Of a DNA stretch of 64,000 bases, positions 27,550-39,411 are shown piece after piece (the stretch's first letter is position 1; each line of letters starts with the position of its first letter). The notes below the pieces were generated by a model that did not search any database, was not told the origin of the DNA, and worked only from the letters and a program-made list of their open reading frames with translations. This stretch comes from Asterochloris sp. CNOR1 (taxonomy: Eukaryota > Chlorophyta > Trebouxiophyceae > Trebouxiales > Trebouxiaceae), in contig OZ017747.1 in assembly GCA_963969365.1 (NCBI GenBank), positions 4,278,001 to 4,342,000 on the forward strand. The letters run 5' to 3'. The position numbers were made by a program, and so were the translations under genes.

Positions 27550-30500
27550 TTATCCACCGGGTGCCAGGGTGATTGCACAGACTTCAGGCGGCAACAGGGC
27601 ATGTAGCGTTTGGCTGAGGCTGCGATAATTTCGACAGCAAACATCTGACAGGTCCTCTAGTGCATAATCAAAGCTCCTGCAGGACAGCAACGGACACCAG
27701 TGTGAGCCAGGAGTGCCAGGCATATGTGATCAACACACAATAAGCCAGTTGGCAGCTCACGTTCGGGGGTTGCTAGCCTCTGGGGGATTGAGCAGCTGCT
27801 GGGCAGCAGCGAGGACCTTGTGCTTGTCCTCTGCTGTGGCAACAGCTTCTGGAATGGCTGCCACCGCCGCGCCCAGCCATGGCAGGCCTTGCTGACTTGT
27901 GAACTGCAGCAAAACGGCCCCATGAGGTGATGACGATAGCAGTAAGTGCAAAGTGGCAGTGGGCTGCCCTCTCAGACTGCCAACATTGCAGGCGGCGTGT
28001 CTGCAGCCCCTCTGCACAGTGAAGGCCTCAAGCCAAAGGCCACAGCATGATCAGCCAGCACACCACCCACGCACCAGCAACAGAGGTGCCTGATCAAGTT
28101 GCGGCCATGGGCAAAAGGGAGCTGTCCTCTCTGTGAGGCAAGCCGTGCCACGCTGCTGCTGCCTGCTGGTCCACGCTCTGGAATGGGGACCTGACTATGC
28201 CAGAAACACCCGCAGCAACCAAAGAGGGGTGATGCTGCTTTCCAGCAGTGTTGAATTGAAGCCGACAGCTGATTGCAGGTCAGAGCCACCACGCTGCACA
28301 AACAATCAGCTCACCACTAGCACATCGACCAAGGTGTCCGCCAGATCCATGAATCGCCCCGAGGGGAGCGCGCCGACGACGCCGGCGACCAGCAGCTGCA
28401 GCAGGGCGGCGTCCCGCGGCAGCAGGGCCGCCCGTTGCAGCTCCGCAGCCTCGGGGGGGCAGGTCGCCACCGTGTCGGGGGAGTGCATGCGCTGCACTGC
28501 CGTCAGGATGCAGACGCAGGCCTCCCTGCAGGTGATAAAGGCATAATATTTGCAGCCCTTCCAGCGTCAGCTTGCTCTGCCAGGGCACCCTGCTCAACAT
28601 CTTGACTAAGCCAACGAAGCTGCCCTATTGTCAAGATGCTGACGCTACATGTGTGGGGCAGGCTGAGACACACCTCCCTGCAGGGTATGGAGGCAAATTT
28701 TGCGGCCCTTCCAAGCGTCAGCTTGTTCTGGCAGGGCACTCTGGTCAGCAAAGCAATCCAACACCGAGGCATGGTGGTGGGTGATGATGCATGGTAGTGG
28801 TTGAAAGTTGATGCATGCCAGGTGACGCTGCATCCGACCATGAGGGGGGCATGGTGGAGGGGTTGCAGTGTCAAGAGGCGGGCATACTGCAAGCATGCTG
28901 CAACAGGCAGGATGCCCTGCGCACTGAGCATGGAGGGCGGGCCATTTGGGTAGTCTGCAGGAAAGGAAGCACAAACTTGCAGACTTGCTGGTCTGGCCAG
29001 CCCAGCTTCGTGCGGCGAGGCTGTTCAATGCCTGGGCTTGCATGTGCACATCAGGCATGCAAAGATGGCAGGTGCTTTGCGCAGGCCATAAGGGCAAGCT
29101 GACACTGTCCACTGCTAACTTGAGGCATTGGACGATATACACAGGTAGCTGCACATGTGCGCGCACCTGTGCTGCACGAGGAGACCGGCCAGCGCAGCGT
29201 CCATGATGAGTGGGAGCAGCTCCTGCGTCATCACAATGCGGGGGCAGTACCTGCAAGGCCCAAACAATGTGCTGTGATGAGGCCCAAACTGGTGCCTCAG
29301 CTGACATGCTGCCTGGGAGTGAGGCTGCAGGTGGCGTACGCTGTCCAGCTGGCACAAAGCCCATAGTTGGGGGTTAAAACACAACCCTAACACCCAGGCT
29401 GCAGACAGGGAGCTGTAAGGTGCGCTGCAAGAGATGTTGAGCAGAGGGCACAGAAAAGCACACAGTTGCTGGCCAATCAGCTGGCCTGCTGGCCTCTACA
29501 TGGAGTCGCAAGTTAGATGGCCCAGCGCACGCATTCTCACCCAGCAGTGGCTTCTGCAGAGCACTGCCCAGCCAGCACAAATTTGTTAAGCAGACGGCCA
29601 CAGACATGTGTCACGACAGGGCAGCACCTGCTGTACAGGCAGCTAGCACATTTGCGTGTTTCCAGCAGGCAGGCAGGCCCGTTGTTTGTAATGCTTTGGC
29701 TGGAGAGGCCTGCTGGGTGCCGTTGGAGTCTGCACAGAAGGGGCTAGACTTCTGTTTGAGGCCCCCACAAGGATCTGCTTCACCGCATCCATGGGGCCGC
29801 AGGCAAGCTACTTGGCGCTGCCTGACTGCAAAGGCAGTGCCCAGGTCTGCACCCGACACGGCCAGCACAGAGCTGCTGCACCATGGAGCTGCTGCACCAG
29901 CACAGCAGCAGCACACATAGGCGCAAGTGTTAATGTCAAGACCCTCAGTGCACATGTGGTGACCCAAACTATGAAAATCGGCGCATCAGTACAGCATAGC
30001 ATATAGACTCACCCCAAGTACCCAGAAAGACCTCACCTGCAGGCGCGGCTGATGAGCAGGAAGACATCATCCGCAAGGTCTGGGTTCTGCTCAAAGTCCC
30101 GCAGCTGCCGCAGCATGCTCAGCGCGCTCTGTACTAGGGATGTTATCAGCTGCCCTGCAGCGTGCAAGATGCGGAGCGATGTCAGTGTGTGTCTGGTGAT
30201 GCCAGCAGAGCTAAGCTTGCAGGGAATCAGTCCCAAGAATCATGAACTCTGCTGGGCTGGAGGCTGCATGCAAGTCATGGTATGTGAGGCCAGCAGCCAC
30301 CCCAGCCTGCACCCAAAGCAACCTGTGGACCCTCAGCATTTGATGAGCCTACAGCACAGGCGTCTGACCGTTTGACATGCGTGACATGCACCTGGCCCAC
30401 TTTTCAGCAGCAAGCGTCCATGTGCAAAGAATGCTGCAGTGGCCACTAACAGTGCTGATTGCCTTGCTGTTCATCAACCCACCACGTCCTGACTGCCTGC

Positions 30501-33500
30501 TTTGAAGCAATCATCACCTCATGTGTGGGTGCCCCCTTGGCACAATGGGTGTCCCCTTAGAAGCTGCGTGAAGGTAAAGTTGTTTCCAGCTGCACAGTGC
30601 CACTATCTATGCACAACAGCCCCCTGTTGATGAACAACCGCACTTTCTGCCTGCATCCAGCCAATCAGGACCCACAGGAACATGTGCCCACCAAGAGGAC
30701 TCCTGTAGCTCCAGCTGCGCACACTATATGTTTGGTGCCTTTAAGCAATGATCGCACCCACAAGTCATGCGTTGCTCTGCAGGCTCTGCACTGTGTCAAA
30801 AAACATGCAGAACAAACTGCTTTTCTGGACTCGCAGCCCGCCACGAGGATCTGTACAGGTGGTGTTGCACCTGTGCATCTGCAGCAGCAACAAGTCATGA
30901 TGCACTAGTCACACCAGCTGGTTTATGATGCACGGCCCACCTAGAGGGAGTGTGTAGGCGGGGTCATGCCCGTAGATCTTCAGCAGCTCGCTGGCAATGT
31001 AGAGCATGCAGCAGTGGCGGGTGGCCGCGAACTGGACCGCCAGCGCCTGCAGCACATCTGGCAGCAGGGGGGCGGACTCCTTGCCCGCGCACTGCAGCGC
31101 GGTCTTGATGGCCCGCCCGCACCGCTCCACTGTGCGGGGCTGGTCCTTGAAGCGCTGCAGGATGGTGTGCAGCAGGGGCCAGGTCTGGCCCAGGAAGGCG
31201 CTTGCCAGAGATGGGTCGGCAATGCCTCTGCAGGCAAACATTGCTGTTGTTGACATTGAGGACAAGACCAGGTTGGGAGGGAGAGGAGGAGATTGGGAAT
31301 CCATGGAGGTTCTGTAAATTGATCTGCTGCAAGATCATTTGAGCGCATTAATATAGAAAGAGCGCTGCCCGCAGACAGCTGCATTCTCCACAGGCAGGAG
31401 GCGGGCTGCGCGTCATGCTCTGCAAGCTGTGACAGTGTGCCGGCAGCCAGCACACGGAAGAGGCAGCCTGCTTCCCTCAAGTGCTCACTTCATGACGACA
31501 GTAAGCCGTTCCAGGTAGACATCCGCCAGGTCATTGGGCGACCTGCTGGAGGCCGCGCTGCCGTTGGCAGCCTTGCGGGGTGCGGATGTGGGCTCCTGCG
31601 CCGCCTGGGCTGCCTGAGCAAGCGGCTGCAGCACAGCTGTCAGCATCGACTGTGCTGCACTGCGGCGGGGCTGGTCAGGCGCGGCAGACACGACACTGGC
31701 CACACCCTCCATCACCTGCAGAGCGAAAATGAGGTTTTCACTGCGGTCAGGGGCCAGCTTGTTTTACAGCAATCTGGCTTTGGCCTACTCAGGGGCCTAG
31801 TCACGGCGCTGCGGCTCAGCCCTGCAGGTCATGATGCGTTTCTGCAAGGGCGCATAAGTGTGTGTTCGGGCTCCTCAGGGGCCAAGCTGTTGTGCAGCAG
31901 TCTAGCTTTGGGCTCTTCAGTGGCCAATTCAAGATGCCTTCCTGCAAGGGCGCAGCAGAAAGCCAGGGGCTGACTGGTCACCCACATGTACACGAAACCT
32001 GAGCTGTGCCCTCGACAGAAATGTCTTCAGATGATCTTGGCCTGCGCATTGTTGCCCCTTGAAGGAAGTCTGCACTGTTGCTCAAGGACACATTGCTAAT
32101 ATTGCTGGCAAAGGCCTCTGCCTCTGCAGGCCTGCTAGTACTGCCTGTGACAGTGGCCTACAGCCTTGCCGCCGCCTGGGGCACTGCAAATGCCCGCTCA
32201 CTGCTTCGGCGTCCCCTGTTGTCATCGCCGCCTGCCTTGCACTGTAAAGGCCAACTCGCTGCCTCAATGTCCCTTTCTGTCTGGGCAGCTTGCCCCGCAC
32301 TGCAAAGGCCCACTCACCGCTTTAACGTCCCCTTCTGTCATGGCACTCTGCCCTGTTGGGGCCGCAGCCCCGGCAGTCTGGACGCTGGTGTATAAGTCCA
32401 TCAGCGCCGCCAGGCAGTCCGTCAAGCGGGTCGCACAGGCGTAGCACAGGGCACAGATGGCCTGCCCAGCCGCGTGGGAGGACTCCAGGCTATTAAGCGC
32501 TGCAGCACGCATGATCACAATCTGTAAGAGATGGTCCCCACACCTGTAGCCCTCCTGACACATACTTGGTCTGAGCTGAACATATGAGATCTCTTGCATA
32601 TGGGAGCACTGTCAAACTCAAGTCTCAGCTCCAACTGCTAAGGGAGCTCATGCAGTTTGCATGAAGCGCTGTGCTTTGAGCTCACACAGGGTTGTCTAGC
32701 TGGGCCAATGAAGCGCTCTGAAGAAGGAGGAACTCACCTTTCGTCAGCATCTGGAGAAGCTGGGTCAGCAGATGCTGCTGCCCCGCCTGCGCGGACTGTG
32801 CCAGCCACTTGGCATAGGCAGCCACCACCATGGCAGCTGTATACTGCAGGTAGGGCTGCTTGGGGAGGCTGGGTAAGCTGCTGAATAGGCTCAGAAGCAC
32901 TGCATCGCCCGCAGGTGGCATTTGCCGGCAGACTGCCCTGCAGCAGAAGTGAAGTTGCATCTGAAATCAGCACCAAACAGGCCAGGCAGAAATGCATCTT
33001 AAGTCTGACAGCTGTGCTGCGGCAGCAACGTGCTGATAGGATGCAAACTGCAGCAAAAGTTGACATAACGTAGACAAAAATTGACAAAGCTTGCAAGTAG
33101 TGGTTCCAGTATGGCCTGACAGCTGTGCTGCAGAAGCGGCATGCCAGGCAGATACCTGCTGAATCGTGCCGCCAGCTGTACCCCAGCACGCAGCTGACAT
33201 GGCAGCTGCAAGGTCCTCGGGCCAGCATCGCAGAGACATTTAAAAAGATGATTTGAGCAGGCCCAGCCTTGGGCTGTGCACTGCACAGCATGCAGCCCTC
33301 CAGCTGCGACCGGAGGCCATGCCCAGCCCCACCTGATGCAGTAGAGGGCCGACTCGGCTGTGCGCCAGTCCAGCTGCCCTCCCGCGGCCACCTGCTGCCC
33401 CGCCTGCTGCAGGGGACGGATGAGCTGCTGCAGTATTCGGGGGCCCCCCAGCACCTCTGCAGGGCACAGGGGAGGGTCTGACTGAGGTGCCCCCTGAAGC

Positions 33501-36500
33501 CTTTGCTGGGTGACCTGACAACACGTGTTGCCTGCTGTGGCAGCCAGGACGTCTCTGCATCATCTCCCATGACTGCAGCAGTTTACTACCGCACAGAGTT
33601 GCACAGCCCTCATTGATGCACGCTAGCATTGCTGGTGATCAGATGCCACAAGTCATGCCTGACCCCACCTGCTGCATCCTCCAGCACGTCAGCAGTGCTG
33701 TAGCGGCTGCGCCGGAAGTCTGCAATCTCGTCCTTGCGCATCTTTTCTAGGGTCTCAGGATACCGCACTCTGTTCTGGACGAGCACTACCAGCTGCTCAA
33801 AAGCGGGGATGAAGCGCTGCATGCGGGCGTCAAGCTGCTGTAAGGCCGCCTGCAGGGATAAACGCCATGGGTGTTCAGCTGCACAAGTCAGTCTGGGATG
33901 CAAGTGCATGCAGGTGTCCTCAACCCTAAACCAAAACCAAAACCAAAACCAAAACCTAAACCTGAACCCTAAGTTGCCCTGCTGCAGTGCGGCCTGCAGG
34001 GATACAAGCCATGAGAGACACACATGTCAGCTTGGCATCTGCGCTGGACGCGGATGCTGCAAGCCAGCTTTGTGCTTAGGCCTGCAGGGGTCTGGAGCCA
34101 CCGGGATTCGAGATGGACCCATCTCCTTCAAGGCTCAGATCATGAGGTGGAGTGCTGCATGCCGGCAAGGGGCTGCTGCAGAGCATCATGCAGGGGCGGC
34201 AGGGACTTGTGGTTCAGACAAATAAGTTGAATATGCTGCTCCTGCAGTGCTGTGGGGCTGTGCTGACAGCTGATTTGGCTATGCAGATTATATGGTGCTA
34301 TTGGCTGCAGTATGTGTCCAATGCAACCACCGCTAATCTGGCCTCAGGGCAACACACAGCAGCATGTGCACGCCACGCCTCGCAACACACTTGCGACATG
34401 CAGAGGTCAGCACAGCCTGCTACAGGCGGTGCAGCAGCTTCCACACATGTGCACATCACACCTGCTGGTCCTCCTGAGACTCGAATCCAGAGGACAGGCG
34501 CCGCGAGAGGCGGTGCCAGAAGGTGTAGCTGATGGCGCAGATGCCGTCATCTGGGTAGGCCGCCACCTCCAGCAGGGCCTGCACAGGCTGCATGGCGTCC
34601 TCTGTGCCTGCAGCACGCCAAACGCTGCACTAATTGAACACTCACGTGGTGAGAAGCACGTATGCATGGGCGAACTGTCATGCATAGGAGGATCATGGCT
34701 GCTCATCACCTCATGCAGCTGTCATTGTACACTGAGCAGTGGTGACTAAGTGCTAAGGGGCGCTGCATTTGAAGGGACTCCAAGAGGTGCAGGCGCTGGG
34801 TGCAGGAAGGAGCACCTGTGGCAATCAAGCCCGTGAAGGACTCGCCCAGCTCTGCGAAGAGTCTGGCCATGCCCTTGACTGCCTCATCATCATCCTGGAG
34901 GCAGCAGCACAAGACGTTTGGCCTTCCCGAAAAGCAGCGCCCATCGGGTGCTGTTTTGTGGCGGTCGCTAGCCTGACTCTGACATACACTGGCAGATCAG
35001 ATCTGGTCAAGAGCACGATGGCATCAGAGGGGCCGCTGCCACTGCATAACGTCCCCGCAGGATACCTTAGGTTACTCACCAGAGGTGCATCGGTGGGGCG
35101 CTCTTGAGCATCCTCCACTGCCTGCTTGCGGGCAGCCTGAAATCGAGGCAGCAGGCCCATGACCTGCAGCAGAGACGTTGGCCATCTACAGGTTAAGTAC
35201 CAGATGATCATAGGGGTGCATGAGGACTAGTGCAAGCTGCATCAGCTGCTGCGGGCGGGCATAGATTCAGGTTGAGCACTGCATACTGCCCAAGCTATGT
35301 AGTGGGATGTACCCACCCAAATTGTCAGGTGTCATGCTGCACAGCCAAGCACTACAAGCTCCACATTACTGCCCATCTTCAGCACTGCCAGAGCACTCAC
35401 CGCAGGCACGACGAGCTGCACCAGGGGCAGCATCTTGGGGTCTGCCTCGCCCCGTGAAGACGTGCAGTATATGAGCTCGCAGACCGCGTCGACGGCGGCC
35501 TCAAAGACAGCATCGTCTGTGGACTGCAGGCCCTGCAGTCAGGCAGGGCTGCCACGTCAGGACAGGGCCTGTCTCAGCTCAGTGAGACTCCACATACGAT
35601 GAGCCTCTCCTCAGCACCTGAGTGGGCTGTAAGCCGAGCCAGGCAATACTCACAAAGGCAGCCAGTCTGGCCCTGCCTAGAACCCATCCCTGCGTCTCCT
35701 GTGAAGCAGGGGAAGCTGCCACAGAGACAGCAGTATTGCCAGGCCGGCAGCTGCAACAGCACTTGCCTGCAGGGCTGCCTGAGTGAGCTGGTGCTGCGCC
35801 AGCACTGCCCCCTCCAGGAGGCAGCCAGACTTCAGGCGCAGCCATGAGGCAAAGGCCTTCAGAGCCTGAGGCTTCCTTGCGCCTCCTGCAGCAGTGACGT
35901 GAAGTCTGAGCGTGCTCCAAGCGTCAAACGTTGCAGTGCCCGCCTTGACTTGTGACCCAGGCACCAAAAAGATGCACCAACATGGAGGGGCACATCTGAG
36001 GTGTGTGCAGATCTGAGGTATGGCGCTGCAGCCATGACAGCAACAGCAGAAGGAGTTTTTACAACTCACTGCTGGGACAGACATGCAGTCAGCTCCACAT
36101 GTCAGTGCTGGCCCCTCAGACAGGCCCAGCTGCTGCTTTAGAGTCTGGGCTGCCGCTTGCTAAGCCCATCAAACTGAGAAAGGATGTCTGCATCTGCAGT
36201 GCCTGAAGCCCACTGTCACCAGCCCCTCCAACTTATCAACTTGCCAAGCCGGGAGTGGCAGCGACCAACTTCACAACGCAACTTCTTGCCAGCACCTGCA
36301 GGGCCTGGGGCCGCGCTGCGACCAGCCCACTGACAACACATGCCTGCCAGGCCCAGAGAGGCAGCCAAATAGTCAAGCTGCCGCCTGCCCATGCCCACCG
36401 TCCTGAGTGAGGCAGGCCGCCAGGACCTGCAGGGCCTGGGGCCCTGCTGCGACCAGTTCCTCAATTGCCTGCCGCCGCCGCTCAGGGCGTACAGCCACGT

Positions 36501-37529
36501 GGCTGCCCTCAGTCTCCTGTACGTGGGCATGAACACCATAATGTGTGACCTGGCTTGCCTCCCAGGAAGTCAAGTTTTTTGCATCAGCATGCCGCAGGGA
36601 GATCCAGCAGCCAGCGCCTGTGCGGAGCGCCCTTTCCAGACGCTGTGCAACACAGCAAGACTTGTTTGAGAGCCCAGACATGCACGTCGAACAATTGACC
36701 CTCCCCTGCAGAAACCCGTCAGAGCGTTGCGCGGTGCAGCTCACAAGGCACCGAGCACCCTGACCCATCTCACAAAGGGCAGCGCACCTCCGGCAGCACC
36801 TCCAGCACGCCCAGCATGCAGGGCAGCGCCAGGGCCTGCGGCGCCCGCTGCAGCTTGAGCACCAGCCACTGCACGGGCCCCCCGCCCTCCCACTGGGCCG
36901 CCGGCATGTGCACAGCCACGGCAGCCAGGGCCAGGCACAGCTGGATCTTCACGCTGGCTGCCCCCTGGCCAAAGGCCAGCAGCAGCTCCAGGAGGGAGGC
37001 CCGCAGTGCATTCGCAGCCTGGGCTGGCAGCTCCTCAAAGTCCTTCATGGCCTGCAGGCAGGGGCAGGGGCCAGTCTGTCGTTGCATGGAGCGCTGCCCA
37101 CGCTCACAGCCTGCTGAGCATTGGGGGCTGGCGCCTTGGCATGTGAGCAGCAGGCGCTGCTTTGGCAGACAGACTCGCAGGCAGGCCTCGCGCTGTGTGG
37201 CCAGGGCACAGGCAGTGCGCTGGGCATCGTCACAGCTTCCAGCATGAGCTGGACCAAGCTGCAGCCTTGATGCTGCAGAGAGCAGCAGAGCCTCAACAGG
37301 AGCGCAGGCAGCGCAGAGCAGAGCACTGTACCTTGAGGCGCAGAGTCTGCGCAGCAAACACATGTGCCTCCCCAGGGCTGCTGGGGTCGTGCAGGATGTT
37401 GTCTGCTGCAGACCAGGCCTCGCTGCTCATGCGCCAAGTCTCCAGCCACTTGTCAGCTTGCTTCCTGACATCTGCATCGCCATGATTGTACAGTGCACTG
37501 ATGGCATGCAGTACATTGTCCTTGCTCAT
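27550..37529 (-). CDS. TNPO3: Transportin-3 / MOS14-like importin-beta family nuclear import receptor
   Basis: A HEAT-repeat import receptor; in animals and plants this family carries SR splicing proteins into the nucleus in a Ran-dependent way. Nineteen exons join in phase to 1,004 aa (family about 920-960): 37529-37332, 37051-36788, 36516-36399, 35885-35767, 35523-35401, 35163-35080, 34894-34816, 34607-34462, 33849-33669, 33456-33333, 32937-32738, 32499-32318, 31715-31489, 31227-30941, 30154-30037, 29250-29167, 28525-28315, 27903-27761, 27676-27550. The N-terminus (VLHAISALYNHGDADVRKQA...WLETW...AAQTLRLK) is the importin-N region; ADVFE-type and RTVERCGRAIKTALQC segments and the C-terminal ALEDLSDVCCRN match the transportin-3 order. 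Exon 4 ends in a GC donor (CAG|GCAAGT). Several introns hold decayed exon-edge copies and one a telomere-like tract. Confidence 0.93.
28525..28760. repeat. Diverged duplication of a transportin-3 exon 5' edge
   Basis: The segment from about 28521 (CCTCCCTGCAGG, then GCAGCCCTTCCAGCGTCAGC, then CAGGGCACCCTG) recurs from about 28672 (CCTCCCTGCAGG, GCGGCCCTTCCAAGCGTCAG, CAGGGCACTCTG). The interval is about 151 bp. The copied part is the acceptor side of the exon starting at 28525 and its upstream intron. Confidence 0.8.
32170..32350. repeat. Three ~59-bp tandem copies of a transportin-3 exon 3' edge
   Basis: The real exon 3' end and donor lie at about 32296-32345 (GCACTGCAAAGGCCCACTCA, then CCGCTTTAACGTCCCCTTCT). 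Two decayed copies precede it on the plus strand, near 32179 (GCACTGCAAATGCCCGCTCA) and 32238 (GCACTGTAAAGGCCAACTCG). They lie in the downstream intron of the minus-strand gene. Confidence 0.85.
33838..34040. repeat. Duplicated exon 9 acceptor flanking a telomere-like tract
   Basis: GGCCGCCTGCAGGGATA at the real acceptor (near 33844) recurs as GCGGCCTGCAGGGATA near 33990, followed in both by CCATG and, further on, GTCAG and GGGATG/GGCATCTG. The telomere-like tract 33922-33972 sits between the copies. Confidence 0.7.
33922..33972. repeat. Interstitial telomere-like tract
   Basis: On the plus strand it reads AACCCTAAACC, four CAAAACC-type units, CTAAACCTGAACCCTAA. The minus strand is therefore a run of TTTAGGG and TTTTGG variants about 51 bp long. 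TTTAGGG is the common plant and green-algal telomere repeat. It lies inside a transportin-3 intron, away from any contig end. Confidence 0.85.
36295..36470. repeat. Duplicated transportin-3 exon 3 segment in the next intron
   Basis: Exon sequence CCTGCAGGGCCTGGGGCC.TGCTGCGACCAG (near 36425) recurs as CCTGCAGGGCCTGGGGCC.CGCTGCGACCAG near 36295. The interval is about 130 bp, with decayed similarity between. Confidence 0.8.
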
Positions 37530-38377
37530 TGTGCACCAGTCAGGATGGCTCCTGTGAAGGTGAGTGACCCTTCTAAATGGCAGCCACTGTATGGATCAGG
37601 CGGATTGCAGGCAGATCGAAGTGGGCCATATGAGCTAGTGGCATTGTCACATTGCTTATACCAGCAGATCGCCAGAAGACTCGATTGCCTGTCTAAACAG
37701 CCTGCCAAGCATTGCTGTGCTATTTTCCGTTTAGATTTCACAGAGCTATTGCACATAGGCAGAAGTAAGGAAGGCTTGTAAGTACATGACAGAGGTGTGC
37801 AAGCATTCAGAGATACAGTGCAGACACTGTCAAAATGGGCCTGGTCTGGCAAAGCCGGGTGTGATAGCACATGTTGCTGGGCAGGCTTGTGACCTCCAGG
37901 AGTAGGCTTACAGGTGGCAGGTAGCTCACAGTCTGCATTGGGTGTCAAGTTCAGCTCTCTGAACCTAGAGCCCTTGCAATTCTGTCCACTACCGCAATGT
38001 TTTGCTGCGTGCCCAGAAAGACAGACCTGCCATAAAGGGCAGTGTTGATCATCGACATGAAATTTTGGTGAAGGCCTCACAGTGACCCTGCTGAGGTTGC
38101 ACATTGCACGCAACAGTTGCATTGTGACACAGTCAGCAGGTGGACTTCCAGACTTGGTGTGGTGCCAGGGGAGCAGCTTCTTCAGGAAGGCTCTTGCCTG
38201 CCTGTAGTGCTTGCAGAGCATTTTGCTCATGTCAGCAGCGTTCACTGCCCTGACTGTAATGATGACCACAGACCAGACAAGAGTGTGCTTGGCTCGCTGA
38301 GCAGCCCAGCAGAGGCACATGTGGGCACCATGCAGGTCCTCTGTGTTGGCAGGCAGGTGTTTTGTTTGTTGTTCCAA
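37526..38377 (-). other. Long open reading frame of unknown status (283 codons)
   Basis: An uninterrupted frame runs from 38377 to a stop at 37526, overlapping the transportin-3 start by 4 bp on the same strand. It is rich in Cys, Ser and Leu with no domain I recognise and no family-like start. It could be a chance ORF, part of a 5' leader, or a lineage-specific gene. The remaining intergenic bases to 39355 hold a short inverted repeat near 38662-38679 (GTACTGTA/TACAGTAC) and nothing else supported. Confidence 0.2.
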
Positions 38378-39289
38378 ATTGCTGCATGAGCTACCTTACC
38401 TGCAGTGCACTCTCCATGGCAGGTCGGCCTCGTGCTGGTCTCTTCTGTACATGCATACTGCGCCCCTCCCTCCTTGATATAATGTTTGCGTTGCTGCTGA
38501 AGCACTTTGTCGCTCCTGAAGGGCACTGCCTGAGGTGGCACCTGCAGCACAAGATCTGGCGACGCCTCTGCAGACAGGTGATGGATGTGCGGGGCAGGCA
38601 GCCTGTTGATGACATGACATCAGCAGGGCAGTGAGGAGCGCTCATGCACGCCAAGAAGACTGTACTGTATGTACAGTACTGTATATAACTCATGATGAAG
38701 CAGGGCCACACAACACAGGAACCTGGCGGGTGCAAATGAGGTCAATCTCAACAAGGCTCAGGACACAGGACTCCCAGAATGCTGCAGAAATTAGTAGCTG
38801 ACATGGAGACACATGTGCATTGCAGCAGGGCTGCTGCTGCATGTGATGCTTTGGTGACCTTTGCAGGCTGTGCAGCCCCATGGCCTGCAATCAGGTCACT
38901 TTTCATGAGAAAGGCTGTGCATGAGTCCCAGTGTGCACATCGCCAGGCCAGCAACAGGCAGGTTTAGACAGCTGCAGGGATGTCGTCTTTCAGATGCTTG
39001 TGTGACCTTCTAGCCTACCCGTTGTCAACAAGCAGCCATGCATGGCCTGAACATCTGCACTTACAGACCAGGATGGTTTGTGGATACACTTATGCAGCGC
39101 ATCACATTCATATCACAGATAAGGCAAGGTATTCGGCAAGGTGTTCGGCTACAGCAAGGTGTTTGGCTCCAGCAAAGATGGCAGAGCGACAATAGGGACT
39201 GCATGCTATTGTGTAGCAATTGGCTACAGAATCCATGTCTGAGCAATAAATAGGGCCCGCATGCAAAGATGTAGCAGGTAAGATATAGT

Positions 39290-39411
39290 GTTTCAGCATA
39301 GCACCGCATTGGCACTAGGGTTGTCCATCTGGACCTGACGACCACACTTAGGGTTTCAGCAGAGCACCGCATTGGCACTAGGGTTGTCCACCTGGACCTG
39401 ACCACCACACT
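39290..39411. repeat. 63-bp tandem duplication over the end of the beta-helix gene
   Basis: Copies at 39290-39349 and 39353-39411 share TTTCAGCA.AGCACCGCATT and GGCACTAGGGTTGTCCA. The 39353 copy holds the real last codons and stop (TGA at 39358-39356). The other lies just downstream of the stop. The 63-bp period equals 21 codons, so frame would be kept on read-through. Confidence 0.9.

Noticed and set aside
38662-38679. Hairpin GTACTGTA-TG-TACAGTAC as terminator or RNA gene
   Set aside because: An 8-bp stem in AT-rich intergenic DNA is expected by chance; no supporting context.
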